NCBI RefSeq assembly: GCF_003721435.2
Contig: NZ_CP054585.1
Span: 372,001-436,000 of the forward strand
Reading direction: 5' to 3'
Source of the DNA: Halorubrum sp. CBA1229
GTDB lineage: Archaea; Halobacteriota; Halobacteria; Halobacteriales; Haloferacaceae
DNA: 64,000 bases
The notes under the pieces were generated by a model. It was given only the letters and a program-made list of their open reading frames with translations, had not been told where the DNA came from and did no database searches. Positions 57,591 to 64,000 of the stretch are shown piece by piece. Position 1 is the first letter of the stretch, and each line of letters opens with the position of its first letter. The translations under genes and the position numbers were made by a program.

Positions 57591-59516
57591 ATGAGTCAAG
57601 TCGACAAGCAGCTCGATACCCTGAAATCAGAGATCGAACAGGAGATTCCGAACGACATCACGGTCACCGACGTCAAGTACGAGGGCCCGGAACTGGTCGT
57701 CTACACCCGCGACCCGAAGCGGTTCGCCGGCGACGGCGACCTGATCCGCCGGCTCGCCTCCAAGCTCCGGAAACGAATCACGGTCCGCCCCGACCCCAGC
57801 GCCCTCTCCCCGCCGGCGCGAGCGGAGGAAGAAGTCCGCGACGTGATCCCCGACGACGCCGGCGTGACTTCCCTCGACTTCCACGAGGACACCGGCGAGG
57901 TCGTCATCGAGGCCGAGAAGCCGGGCATGGTGATCGGTCGACGCGGCTCCACGCTGCGCGAGATCACCCAGGAGGTCGGCTGGACCCCCGAGGTCGTTCG
58001 GACGCCGCCGATCGAGTCCTCCACCGTCTCGAACGTCCGCGGCTTCCTGAAGACCGAGCGCGAGGAGCGCCGTGACATCCTCGAACGCGTCGGGCGCCAG
58101 ATCCACCGCGAGGAGATGTCCGACGACGAGTGGGTTCGGATCACGACGCTCGGCTGTTGCCGCGAGGTCGGTCGGGCCGCGTTCATCCTCTCGACGCCCG
58201 AGACGCGCATCCTCATCGACTGCGGCGACAAGCCCGGCGCGGAGGGCGAAGTGCCGTACCTCCAGGTCCCCGAGGCGCTCGGCGCCGGCGCGGCGACCCT
58301 CGACGCCGTCGTCCTCACGCACGCCCACCTCGACCACTCGGCGCTGGTCCCGCTCCTGTTTAAATACGGCTACGACGGCCCGATCTACACCACGGAGCCG
58401 ACCCGCGACCTGATGGGCCTGCTCACGCTTGACTACCTCGACGTCGCCGCCAAGGAGGGGCGGACGCCGCCGTACGAGTCGGCGCAGGTCCGCGACGCGA
58501 TCAAACACACCATCCCGCTGGAGTACGGCGACGTCACCGACGTGGCGCCCGACGTGAAGCTCACCTTCCACAACGCGGGCCACATCCTCGGGAGCGCCGT
58601 CACGCACTTCCACATCGGCGACGGGCTCTACAACGTCGCCTTCTCCGGTGACATCCACTACGAGGACACCCGCCTGTTCAACGGCGCCGTCAACGACTTC
58701 CCGCGGGTCGAGACGCTCGTGCTGGAGTCGACGTACGGCGGTCGCGACGACTACCAGACCGACCAGGCCGACTCCGAGGAGGCGCTCAAGGAGGTCATCA
58801 ACGAGACGTACGAGCAGGGCGGGAAGGTCGTCATCCCCGCGTTCGCCGTGGGGCGCTCCCAGGAGATCATGCTCGTCTTGGAGGAGGCGATGCGGAAGGG
58901 CGAGATCCCGGAGATGCCCGTCCACCTCGACGGGATGATCTGGGAGGCGACCGCGATCCACACGACCTACCCCGAGTACCTCCGGGACGACCTCCGCGAC
59001 CGGATCTTCCACGACGACGAGAACCCGTTCCTCGCGGACCAGTTCAACCACATCGACGCCGGCGAGGACGAGCGGCAGGAGGTCGCCGACGGCGACGAGT
59101 GCATCGTCATCTCCACCTCCGGGATGATCGAGGGCGGGCCGATCATGTCGTGGCTCCGCCACATCGGCCCCGACCCGGACTCGGACCTCGTCTTCGTCGG
59201 CTACCAGGCGCAGGGGACGCTCGGGCGCCGGATCCAGAACGGCTGGGACGAGATCCCGGTCGACGGCTGGGGCGGCGGGAGCCGCGGCGACACGCTCACG
59301 CTGGAGATGGGCACCGAGGTCGTCGACGGCTTCTCCGGCCACGCCGACCGGCAGGGGTTAGAGAACTTCGTGAAGACGATGAACCCGCGACCCGAGAAGG
59401 TGCTGTGCGTCCACGGCGACGAGCGCTCCGTGCAGGACCTCTCCTCTGCGTTATACCACGACTACAACATGCGGACGTTCGCGCCGAAGAACCTGGAGAC
59501 GTTCCGGTTCAAATAG
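57591..59516 (+). CDS. Beta-CASP ribonuclease aCPSF1 (FttA-like transcription termination factor, 641 aa)
   Basis: Archaeal homolog of the cleavage factor CPSF73; in other archaea it terminates transcription by cutting nascent RNA. Two N-terminal KH-type domains (residues 1-75 and 80-150, with GMVIGRRGSTLREI) are followed by the metallo-beta-lactamase core: THAHLDHSALVP (HxHxDH), GHILGSAV, FSGDIHYEDT. The beta-CASP insert has FAVGRSQEIMLVLEEA and STSGMIEGGPIMSWL. A final FSGHADRQGLENFV and CVHGDERSVQDL close the site. Full length. Confidence 0.95.
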   Translation: MSQVDKQLDTLKSEIEQEIPNDITVTDVKYEGPELVVYTRDPKRFAGDGDLIRRLASKLRKRITVRPDPSALSPPARAEEEVRDVIPDDAGVTSLDFHEDTGEVVIEAEKPGMVIGRRGSTLREITQEVGWTPEVVRTPPIESSTVSNVRGFLKTEREERRDILERVGRQIHREEMSDDEWVRITTLGCCREVGRAAFILSTPETRILIDCGDKPGAEGEVPYLQVPEALGAGAATLDAVVLTHAHLDHSALVPLLFKYGYDGPIYTTEPTRDLMGLLTLDYLDVAAKEGRTPPYESAQVRDAIKHTIPLEYGDVTDVAPDVKLTFHNAGHILGSAVTHFHIGDGLYNVAFSGDIHYEDTRLFNGAVNDFPRVETLVLESTYGGRDDYQTDQADSEEALKEVINETYEQGGKVVIPAFAVGRSQEIMLVLEEAMRKGEIPEMPVHLDGMIWEATAIHTTYPEYLRDDLRDRIFHDDENPFLADQFNHIDAGEDERQEVADGDECIVISTSGMIEGGPIMSWLRHIGPDPDSDLVFVGYQAQGTLGRRIQNGWDEIPVDGWGGGSRGDTLTLEMGTEVVDGFSGHADRQGLENFVKTMNPRPEKVLCVHGDERSVQDLSSALYHDYNMRTFAPKNLETFRFK

Positions 59517-59565
59517 GTCGGCCCGCTGAATCCGCTCCTCGTTCCGCGCGTTGCGCCGACGCGAG

Positions 59566-59596
59566 TTTTTAAATTGCGACGGGGTGACGTCGACCC
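59566..59596 (+). promoter_or_regulatory. Promoter of mgsA
   Basis: TATA box TTTTTAAATTG at 59566-59576; initiation about 25 nt on would fall close to the ATG at 59597, so the transcript is likely leaderless. Confidence 0.55.
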
Positions 59597-59968
59597 ATGC
59601 GTCTCGCGCTCATCGCCCACGACGAGCTGAAAGACGAGATGGTGGAGTTCGTCACGAAGCACGCCGCGGCCCTCGACGACTGCGAGCTCGTGACGACGGG
59701 GACGACGGGGAAGCGCATCGCCGAGGAGACGGGTCTCGCCGTCGACCGCCAGGCGTCGGGCCCGTACGGCGGCGACCTCCAGATCGGCGGCATGATAGCC
59801 GACGACGCGATCGACGGCGTCGTCTTCCTCCGAGACCCGCTCACGGCGCAGGCGCACGAGCCGGACATCTCCGCCCTGCTCCGCGTCTGCGACGTGAAGG
59901 ACGTCCCGCTGGCGACCAACGTCGCCTCCGGCGAGCTGCTCGTCGAGGGGCTGCTCGGCTCGACGTGA
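59597..59968 (+). CDS. mgsA: Methylglyoxal synthase (123 aa)
   Basis: Converts dihydroxyacetone phosphate to methylglyoxal, a bypass of lower glycolysis that relieves triose-phosphate overload. MGS-like fold: [36 protein letters not shown] (phosphate site) and [14 protein letters not shown], then [32 protein letters not shown]. The catalytic aspartate is in GGDLQIGG-like context. DHAP is also the product of the GlpABC step encoded at 41-46 kb. Confidence 0.92.
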   Translation: MRLALIAHDELKDEMVEFVTKHAAALDDCELVTTGTTGKRIAEETGLAVDRQASGPYGGDLQIGGMIADDAIDGVVFLRDPLTAQAHEPDISALLRVCDVKDVPLATNVASGELLVEGLLGST

Positions 59969-60011
59969 CGCCGACCGCCCGAGAGTATCAGATCGGATAA
60001 CGAAAGCCGCG

Positions 60012-60044
60012 GTATTTTAAAAGCGTCCGCCGTATCCGGCACCG
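60012..60044 (+). promoter_or_regulatory. Promoter of the secreted protein gene at 60045
   Basis: TATA box TATTTTAAAAG at 60012-60022, 23 nt before the ATG, fits a leaderless transcript. Confidence 0.5.
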
Positions 60045-60548
60045 ATGACCAACCGCCAAGCGGCCCGGTTCGCGGCGCTGGCGACCGCGCTGCTCCTGCT
60101 CTCGGCGCTCGCCGCGAGCGGGGCGGCCGTCGGCGTCGGAGCGGCGCAGACGGGCGGCGACCCGCCGGGCGACGACGCGGACGGCGCCGCCGTGACGCCG
60201 CCCACGCGCTGTTTCGCGGGCGACGGCTACCCGATCTCGATCGGCGAGACGGGCGCGACGATCGACGCGGTCGTCCACCTCTCCGTGCTGACCGATCCCG
60301 CCGCCGGCAACGAGTTCGGGCTGGAGGCGGCCGGCGCGCTCGACGGCGTCCCCGTCGTGACGCTCGCCGCGGGGGTCCGGCTCACCGCGCGCGAGGCGGT
60401 CGCGAACGGGATCGATCCGTTCGCGGCGTTCGACGTGCTGTACGCCTACGAGCTCGACCTCCCGATGTTCGGCGGCGCGATTGGCGACTCCGACTACCGC
60501 GACGACGGCTCCCCGGTCGAGTCGGGCGCCGGCGCCGTGGCCTGCTGA
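60045..60548 (+). CDS. Secreted protein of unknown function (167 aa)
   Basis: The signal peptide comprises MTNRQAARFAALATALLLLSALAASGAAVGVGAAQ, with a probable cleavage after AAQ-like sites. The mature part begins with an acidic stretch then RCFAGDGYPISIGETGATIDAVVHLSVLTDPAAGNEFGLEAAG, and it contains two cysteines (the other at the very C-terminus, VAC). The two cysteines may form a disulfide. Haloarchaeal only, by impression; function unknown. Confidence 0.7.
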   Translation: MTNRQAARFAALATALLLLSALAASGAAVGVGAAQTGGDPPGDDADGAAVTPPTRCFAGDGYPISIGETGATIDAVVHLSVLTDPAAGNEFGLEAAGALDGVPVVTLAAGVRLTAREAVANGIDPFAAFDVLYAYELDLPMFGGAIGDSDYRDDGSPVESGAGAVAC

Positions 60549-60572
60549 GCCGCCGCGGGCGACTCGTCTCGC

Positions 60573-61223
60573 CTACTCGCCCGCCCCGCCCGCTCCTCCC
60601 TCTCCGCCCGCTCCCCCCTCTCCGCCCCTTCCGCCCGACGGGGAGCGCACGCCTCGGACGATCCCCAACAGCTCGCGGCGGGCGTCCGCGGGATCCCGAC
60701 CGTCTGGGTACGCGTCCGCGTCGAGCGGGTAGGCGCCCCCGGCGAGGAGGTACTCGTCGGTCGCCCAGACCGCGAGCAGCGCCTCGACCGGGACCGCGTT
60801 GCCGGCGCCGCTCCCCGCGCCCTCGGCGTCGTCCGCGCCGTCGTCGCCGCCGACCTCACCGATCCGGCAGTCGCCGCGGAACGTCCACAGCGTCGCGCGC
60901 GAGGCGGTCGGATCGTCGATCGCGATCTCGCGGTCGCCGCGCCGCTCGACAGCCTCGACGTCGCGCTCGGCGAGCCGGTCGCGGAACCCCTCTCTGGCCC
61001 GCCGCTCGACGAGACGGGTGAGCGCGGCGTTCGGCGTCGTCTCCGGGCGGATCCGCAGGCGACTCGCGAAGCAGAACGGCCGCGGCGCCGGCGACTCGAC
61101 CCGCTCGTACCGCACCGTGCTCGCGGTCACCGAGACCGGGCCGGCGGCGAACGGCCGGTCCGTCGCCTCGTCGACGCGTCGCCAGCCGCCGAGGCGGTCG
61201 GCGGGCACGACGGGCGGGTCCAT
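60573..61223 (-). CDS. Conserved haloarchaeal protein of unknown function (216 aa)
   Basis: Begins MDPPVVPADRLGGWRRVDEATDRPF. It has a beta-rich pattern with FAAGPVSVTASTVRYER, FASRLRIRPETTPNAALTRLVERRAREGF, and a later segment ATLWTFRGDC. The C-terminal third holds a repeated Gly-Gly-Glu/Gly-Ala tail (GGEGGAGGEGGAGGAGE), encoded by a short Cs-and-Ts repeat at about 60573-60645. No membrane segments. Function not assigned. Confidence 0.66.
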   Translation of the reverse strand: MDPPVVPADRLGGWRRVDEATDRPFAAGPVSVTASTVRYERVESPAPRPFCFASRLRIRPETTPNAALTRLVERRAREGFRDRLAERDVEAVERRGDREIAIDDPTASRATLWTFRGDCRIGEVGGDDGADDAEGAGSGAGNAVPVEALLAVWATDEYLLAGGAYPLDADAYPDGRDPADARRELLGIVRGVRSPSGGRGGEGGAGGEGGAGGAGE

Positions 61224-61321
61224 GGTCGGCGTTCGCCGGCGAGGTAATTAAAAGCGGTCGCGGGCGGGAGAGCGCGGAGGTCGACGGGACGGAAGAGAGA
61301 GGCGTCGTCGTCGCGCGTCGG

Positions 61322-61642
61322 TCAGTGGTCGTCTTCGCGCCACTTGTGCTCGCAGTCCGTGCAGACGAAGAAGCGCGTCTCGGACTCGTCGGCCGAGCGG
61401 ATCTGCTGCATGTACCAGTACGCGCGGTCGTTGCCGCACTCCGGGCAGTGGGCGGTCGTCTGCGGGAGCCCCTTGTCCTCCGCGTCGCTCACGTCGATGA
61501 CCTCCGACTCGACCTGCGACTCGGTGGTCCACTCGTCGTCGGCGTCGTCCCGGCCGATCTCGTTGCCGCAGGAGTCGCACACCCAGTGGTCCTCGCCCTC
61601 GCCGGACTTCATCATCGAGCCGCACTCGTCGCAGAACTTCAT
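61322..61642 (-). CDS. tfs: Transcription factor S (TFS, TFIIS-like, 106 aa)
   Basis: Stimulates RNA polymerase to cleave backtracked transcripts. Two zinc ribbons: the N-terminal CDECGSMM and CDSCGNEI pair, and the C-terminal CPECGNDRAYWYMQQIRSADESETRFFVCTDCEHKW. The acidic hairpin SADESETRF with the essential DE pair is intact. The gene has a TATA box (TTTATATACG on the minus strand, about 61663-61672) about 25 nt before its ATG. Length is typical. Confidence 0.94.
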   Translation of the reverse strand: MKFCDECGSMMKSGEGEDHWVCDSCGNEIGRDDADDEWTTESQVESEVIDVSDAEDKGLPQTTAHCPECGNDRAYWYMQQIRSADESETRFFVCTDCEHKWREDDH

Positions 61643-61662
61643 GGCGGAACCAACCGCGGATC

Positions 61663-61672
61663 GTATATAAAC
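61663..61672 (-). promoter_or_regulatory. Promoter of tfs
   Basis: TATA box TTTATATACG on the minus strand, 21-30 nt before the ATG at 61642; leaderless transcript likely. Confidence 0.55.
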
Positions 61673-61726
61673 GGCGGGATCGCGGGCGATCGGATCGGCG
61701 CCCGCCGCGCCGCGTCGGTGCGCGCG

Positions 61727-62527
61727 CTATTCGCCGCTGTCGGCGTGCTCGGCGAGCGCGAACCGGACGCGCTCCTCCTCGGCCCCCTTCGTCTCCCGGC
61801 CGGTAACGACGACCTCGCCGATCTCGGCGGTGTCGCCGACGTGGGTCCCGGCGCAGGCGGTGCGGTCGTAGGGGTCGGCGTCGGTCCCCGGACCCGCTTC
61901 GTCCGCGCCCGCCGCGCCGATCTCGACGATCCGAAGCTCCTCGATCGAGTCCGGGAGGAGGTCGATTCGGGTGCGTTCCGGATCGAGCGTCGCCTCCGCC
62001 TCCGCGCGGTCCATCGCGTAACTCGTCACGGGACGTTCGTCGGCGACGAGCTCGTTGAGCCGATCCTCGATCCGGTCGAGGTCGGCGTCGTCGAAGCGGT
62101 CGTACGCCGCGTCGAGGTGCGCGTGGTCGTCGTACAGCTGGTTCCCGGTGGTCTCCGCGTCGAATTCGTTTAAAAGCAGGGCGGAGAGCAGGTGCTGAGC
62201 GGTGTGGTACTTCGAGTGGGCCGCCCGGCGCGCCGCGTCGATCTCGCCGACGACGGCGGTACCGGGCTCGGGCGGCGAGGGGGCGTCTCCCTCGCCTCCC
62301 GCCGCGAGGGTGTGGTAGATGGTGTCTTTCTTCTGCACGTCGACCACGCGCCACCGCGGGTCGCCCTCCCCGTCCGCGGCGCGGAGCGTCCCCGTGTCGT
62401 GGGGCTGGCCGCCGCCCGTCGGGTAGAAGTGCGTCCGGTCGAGGACGACGCGGTCGTCGAGCGCGCGCTCGACGGTTGCCTCGAACGTCGTCACCGTGTC
62501 GTCTGCGAGGTACAGCTCCTCGGTCAT
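61727..62527 (-). CDS. alaX: Alanyl-tRNA editing protein (AlaX type, 266 aa)
   Basis: Free-standing editing domain that clears Ser- or Gly-tRNA(Ala). Motifs: DRTHFYPTGGGQPHDTGTL, the zinc-binding HSKYHTAQHLLSALLL and CAGTHVGDTAEIGEVVVTG near the end (His/Cys ligands). Length lies between AlaX-S and AlaX-L forms and matches the AlaX-M class. It is separated from tfs by 84 nt on the same strand. Confidence 0.91.
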   Translation of the reverse strand: MTEELYLADDTVTTFEATVERALDDRVVLDRTHFYPTGGGQPHDTGTLRAADGEGDPRWRVVDVQKKDTIYHTLAAGGEGDAPSPPEPGTAVVGEIDAARRAAHSKYHTAQHLLSALLLNEFDAETTGNQLYDDHAHLDAAYDRFDDADLDRIEDRLNELVADERPVTSYAMDRAEAEATLDPERTRIDLLPDSIEELRIVEIGAAGADEAGPGTDADPYDRTACAGTHVGDTAEIGEVVVTGRETKGAEEERVRFALAEHADSGE

Positions 62528-62689
62528 GGCCGTACGGAGCGGCTCCGCCGGCTTAGGTGGTGCGCTCGGGGAGCGGCGGGCGCGGCGGGGGCGCGGCGGG
62601 CCGGACGAGCGCGGCGGGCCGCCGACGCCGCTCTCAGATACGATACTCGGACGTCGCTATTTATCCGTGCTCCCGGCGTACGTTCCCGT
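62528..62689 (+). promoter_or_regulatory. Promoter of the pilin-like gene and GC-rich spacer
   Basis: The first 90 nt are a GC-rich low-complexity stretch of GGCGCGG type. A TATA box (CTATTTATCC, about 62657-62666) lies about 25 nt before the ATG at 62690, so the transcript is likely leaderless. Confidence 0.5.
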
Positions 62690-64000
62690 ATGAAGCGTCC
62701 CGACCGCGCACAGAGCGAGGTGATCGGCGTCGTGCTCCTCTTGGGGCTCACGATCACCGCGGTCGGGATAACGGTCGGGCTCGGGTCGACCGCGCTCGCC
62801 GACGTCCAGTCTTCGGCCGACGTCCAGCGGATCGAGGGGACGATGACGCAGCTCGACTCGAAGGCCAGCCTCGTCGCGCACGGCGGGTCGACGAGCCAGC
62901 GCGTGCGGCTCGGCCCGGGGCGGAGCGCCGACGTGCGCGTCGACGACGACGCCGGGGTGATGCGCATCGAGGTCGAGGCGGAAAACGCGGCCGGCGACCT
63001 GGAGACCACGACGCGGAACGTCACGCTCGGGACGATCGTCTACGAGCGCGGCGACGACCGGGTCGCGTATCAGGGCGGCGGCGTCTGGCGGTCGAACGGC
63101 GACGGCTCGTGGATGGTTTCCCCGCCCGAGTTCCACTACCGCGGCGACACCCTCACGCTCCCGCTCGTGACGATCAACGGGACCGACGGGCGGCTTGGCG
63201 ACGCGGCCGTCGTCACGGACGCCCCGGGCCACCCGGAGGGGCTGTTTCCTGCCGGGAACGTCTCGAACCCCCTGCTCGGCGGGAACGTGACGGTCACGGT
63301 CGAGAGCGAGTACGCGGAGGCGTGGGGGCGGTTCTTCGAGACCCGGACGCGGGCGAACGTCACGCAGGTCTCGCCGACGGAGGTCCGCGTCGCGCTCCGG
63401 ACGGAGACGGTCCACCCGACGCTCAGCGCGAGCGTCTCATCGGTGGGGCGCTCTCGGCTCGACACGGGGGGGATCGACAGCCTGTACGCCGACAGCTACG
63501 ACTCTAAAAACAATACTTCCTATCCCGGACGCGACAACGCGAGTAGTAATGCGGTGGTCCAGACCACCGGGGAGTTCCGTCTCACGGCCGGCGGGGGCGG
63601 TGGCACCGACATTATCACGATCCGCGGCGACCTCATCGCCGAGTCGTACAACATCCCGCCCGGCCAGGAGGACAAGCTGAACGTCACCGGCGAGCGGCGG
63701 ACCGACGACTCGCTGAGTCCCGCAGACCCCATCTCGGGCGCCATAACCGAGCGGATGAACCGGATCCGCGACCAGGATCTCGAATCGAACACCGTCTCCG
63801 GGTTCGGACACGACAACGGATCCGTCAAAACCATCGACACGGACACCTACGTGAACGGCGACATCACGGTCTCTGACGGCAGCACGCTCCGGATCGAGGA
63901 CGGAGCGACCCTCCACGTCGACGGAGGGCTCAACGTGAGCGAGGACGGCAGCGAAGTCGAGTTCGACGGTGCGGGCGGCGACGTCACGGTTCTCGTCGAG
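62690..64000 (+). CDS. Secreted protein with archaellin/pilin-like N-terminus (3' end outside window)
   Basis: Open from ATG 62690 to the window end (437 codons, no stop). The N-terminus MKRPDRAQSEVIGVVLLLGLTITAVGITVG is a class III (type IV pilin) signal or N-anchor: positive residues, RAQSEVIG, one hydrophobic helix. The outside part is beta-rich, with VTVTVESEYAEAWGRFFETR and repeated NG/NVT sequons (NVTLG, NVTVTVE, NVTQVSP). It later has DTYVNGDITVSDGSTLRIEDGATLHVDGGLNVSEDG, a parallel beta-helix-like repeat. Probably a cell-surface protein; domain family not certain. Confidence 0.75.
   Translation, partial: MKRPDRAQSEVIGVVLLLGLTITAVGITVGLGSTALADVQSSADVQRIEGTMTQLDSKASLVAHGGSTSQRVRLGPGRSADVRVDDDAGVMRIEVEAENAAGDLETTTRNVTLGTIVYERGDDRVAYQGGGVWRSNGDGSWMVSPPEFHYRGDTLTLPLVTINGTDGRLGDAAVVTDAPGHPEGLFPAGNVSNPLLGGNVTVTVESEYAEAWGRFFETRTRANVTQVSPTEVRVALRTETVHPTLSASVSSVGRSRLDTGGIDSLYADSYDSKNNTSYPGRDNASSNAVVQTTGEFRLTAGGGGGTDIITIRGDLIAESYNIPPGQEDKLNVTGERRTDDSLSPADPISGAITERMNRIRDQDLESNTVSGFGHDNGSVKTIDTDTYVNGDITVSDGSTLRIEDGATLHVDGGLNVSEDGSEVEFDGAGGDVTVLVE

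Noticed and set aside
1-64000. tRNA or rRNA genes
   Set aside because: No cloverleaf with a GTTCRANNC T-arm or rRNA stretch was spotted in any intergenic space by eye; a covariance scan could still find one.
1-64000. CRISPR array
   Set aside because: No regularly spaced direct repeats of 25-37 nt with unique spacers; the only tandem arrays are the 33-bp and 17-bp ones in genes.

Overview
The window is chromosomal DNA of an extremely halophilic archaeon (class Halobacteria, most likely Halorubrum or a close relative). Support: very high GC outside a few AT-rich promoters and one transposon, acidic predicted proteins, archaeal information genes (RNase P proteins Rnp2 and Rnp3, proteasome alpha, aCPSF1, transcription factor S, SBDS), Tat-type lipoprotein signals, a PGF-CTERM anchor, ATGA/GTGA overlaps inside operons and TATA boxes 25-30 nt before start codons. 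The genus is inference.

Layout. 1-2.8 kb: end of an ATP-dependent DNA ligase, an unrecognised protein and a metallo-beta-lactamase-fold hydrolase. 2.8-7.8 kb: a nucleoside/BMP-type ABC importer on the minus strand. 7.8-9.6 kb: an AT-richer tnpB-only (IS1341-type) insertion with hairpins at both ends; the right end looks like the 3' end of a TnpB guide RNA. 9.7-13.4 kb: cobalamin-type importer btuF / btuC-btuD. 13.4-16.4 kb: a possible structured RNA and an SsuABC/TauABC-like importer. 16.7-25.0 kb: branched-chain amino acid cluster leuA-ilvB-ilvN-ilvC-leuC-leuD-leuB, in which the 5' end of leuA is split over two frames. 25-33.5 kb: housekeeping and conserved genes (UPF0212, an XRE-CBS regulator, purM, an M50 protease, a TraB protein, a membrane-anchored winged-helix regulator, a DUF151 nuclease, a thioesterase, DUF123 and DCC proteins). 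33.5-36.5 kb: a zinc-type ABC importer. 36.6-41 kb: a YbaK-like deacylase, SBDS, a small zinc-finger protein, an FG-GAP/ASPIC protein and a DICT-domain protein. 41-48.8 kb: glycerol catabolism, glpABC divergent from glpK and a membrane protein. 49.7-53 kb: an Orc1/Cdc6-like ATPase, a HAD phosphatase, a roughly 375-nt multi-hairpin repeat-like element without a credible gene, MOSC and DUF357 proteins. 53.2-55.8 kb: rnp3-methyltransferase-rnp2-psmA. 55.9-64 kb: an SDR, aCPSF1, mgsA, a secreted protein, tfs, alaX and a pilin-like secreted protein that runs off the window.

How it fits together: the cluster at 16.7-25 kb makes the isoleucine/valine/leucine precursors. Four ABC importers bring in nucleosides, cobalamin, an organosulfur- or nitrate-like compound, and zinc or manganese. 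The glp genes feed glycerol into dihydroxyacetone phosphate, and mgsA draws from the same triose pool. The strongest candidates for new biology are the folded element at 51.73-52.10 kb, the TnpB guide-RNA end with its altered RuvC-II site, the leuA frame shift, and several palindromes in regulator and transporter promoters. All family names come from reading motifs; no database search was possible.
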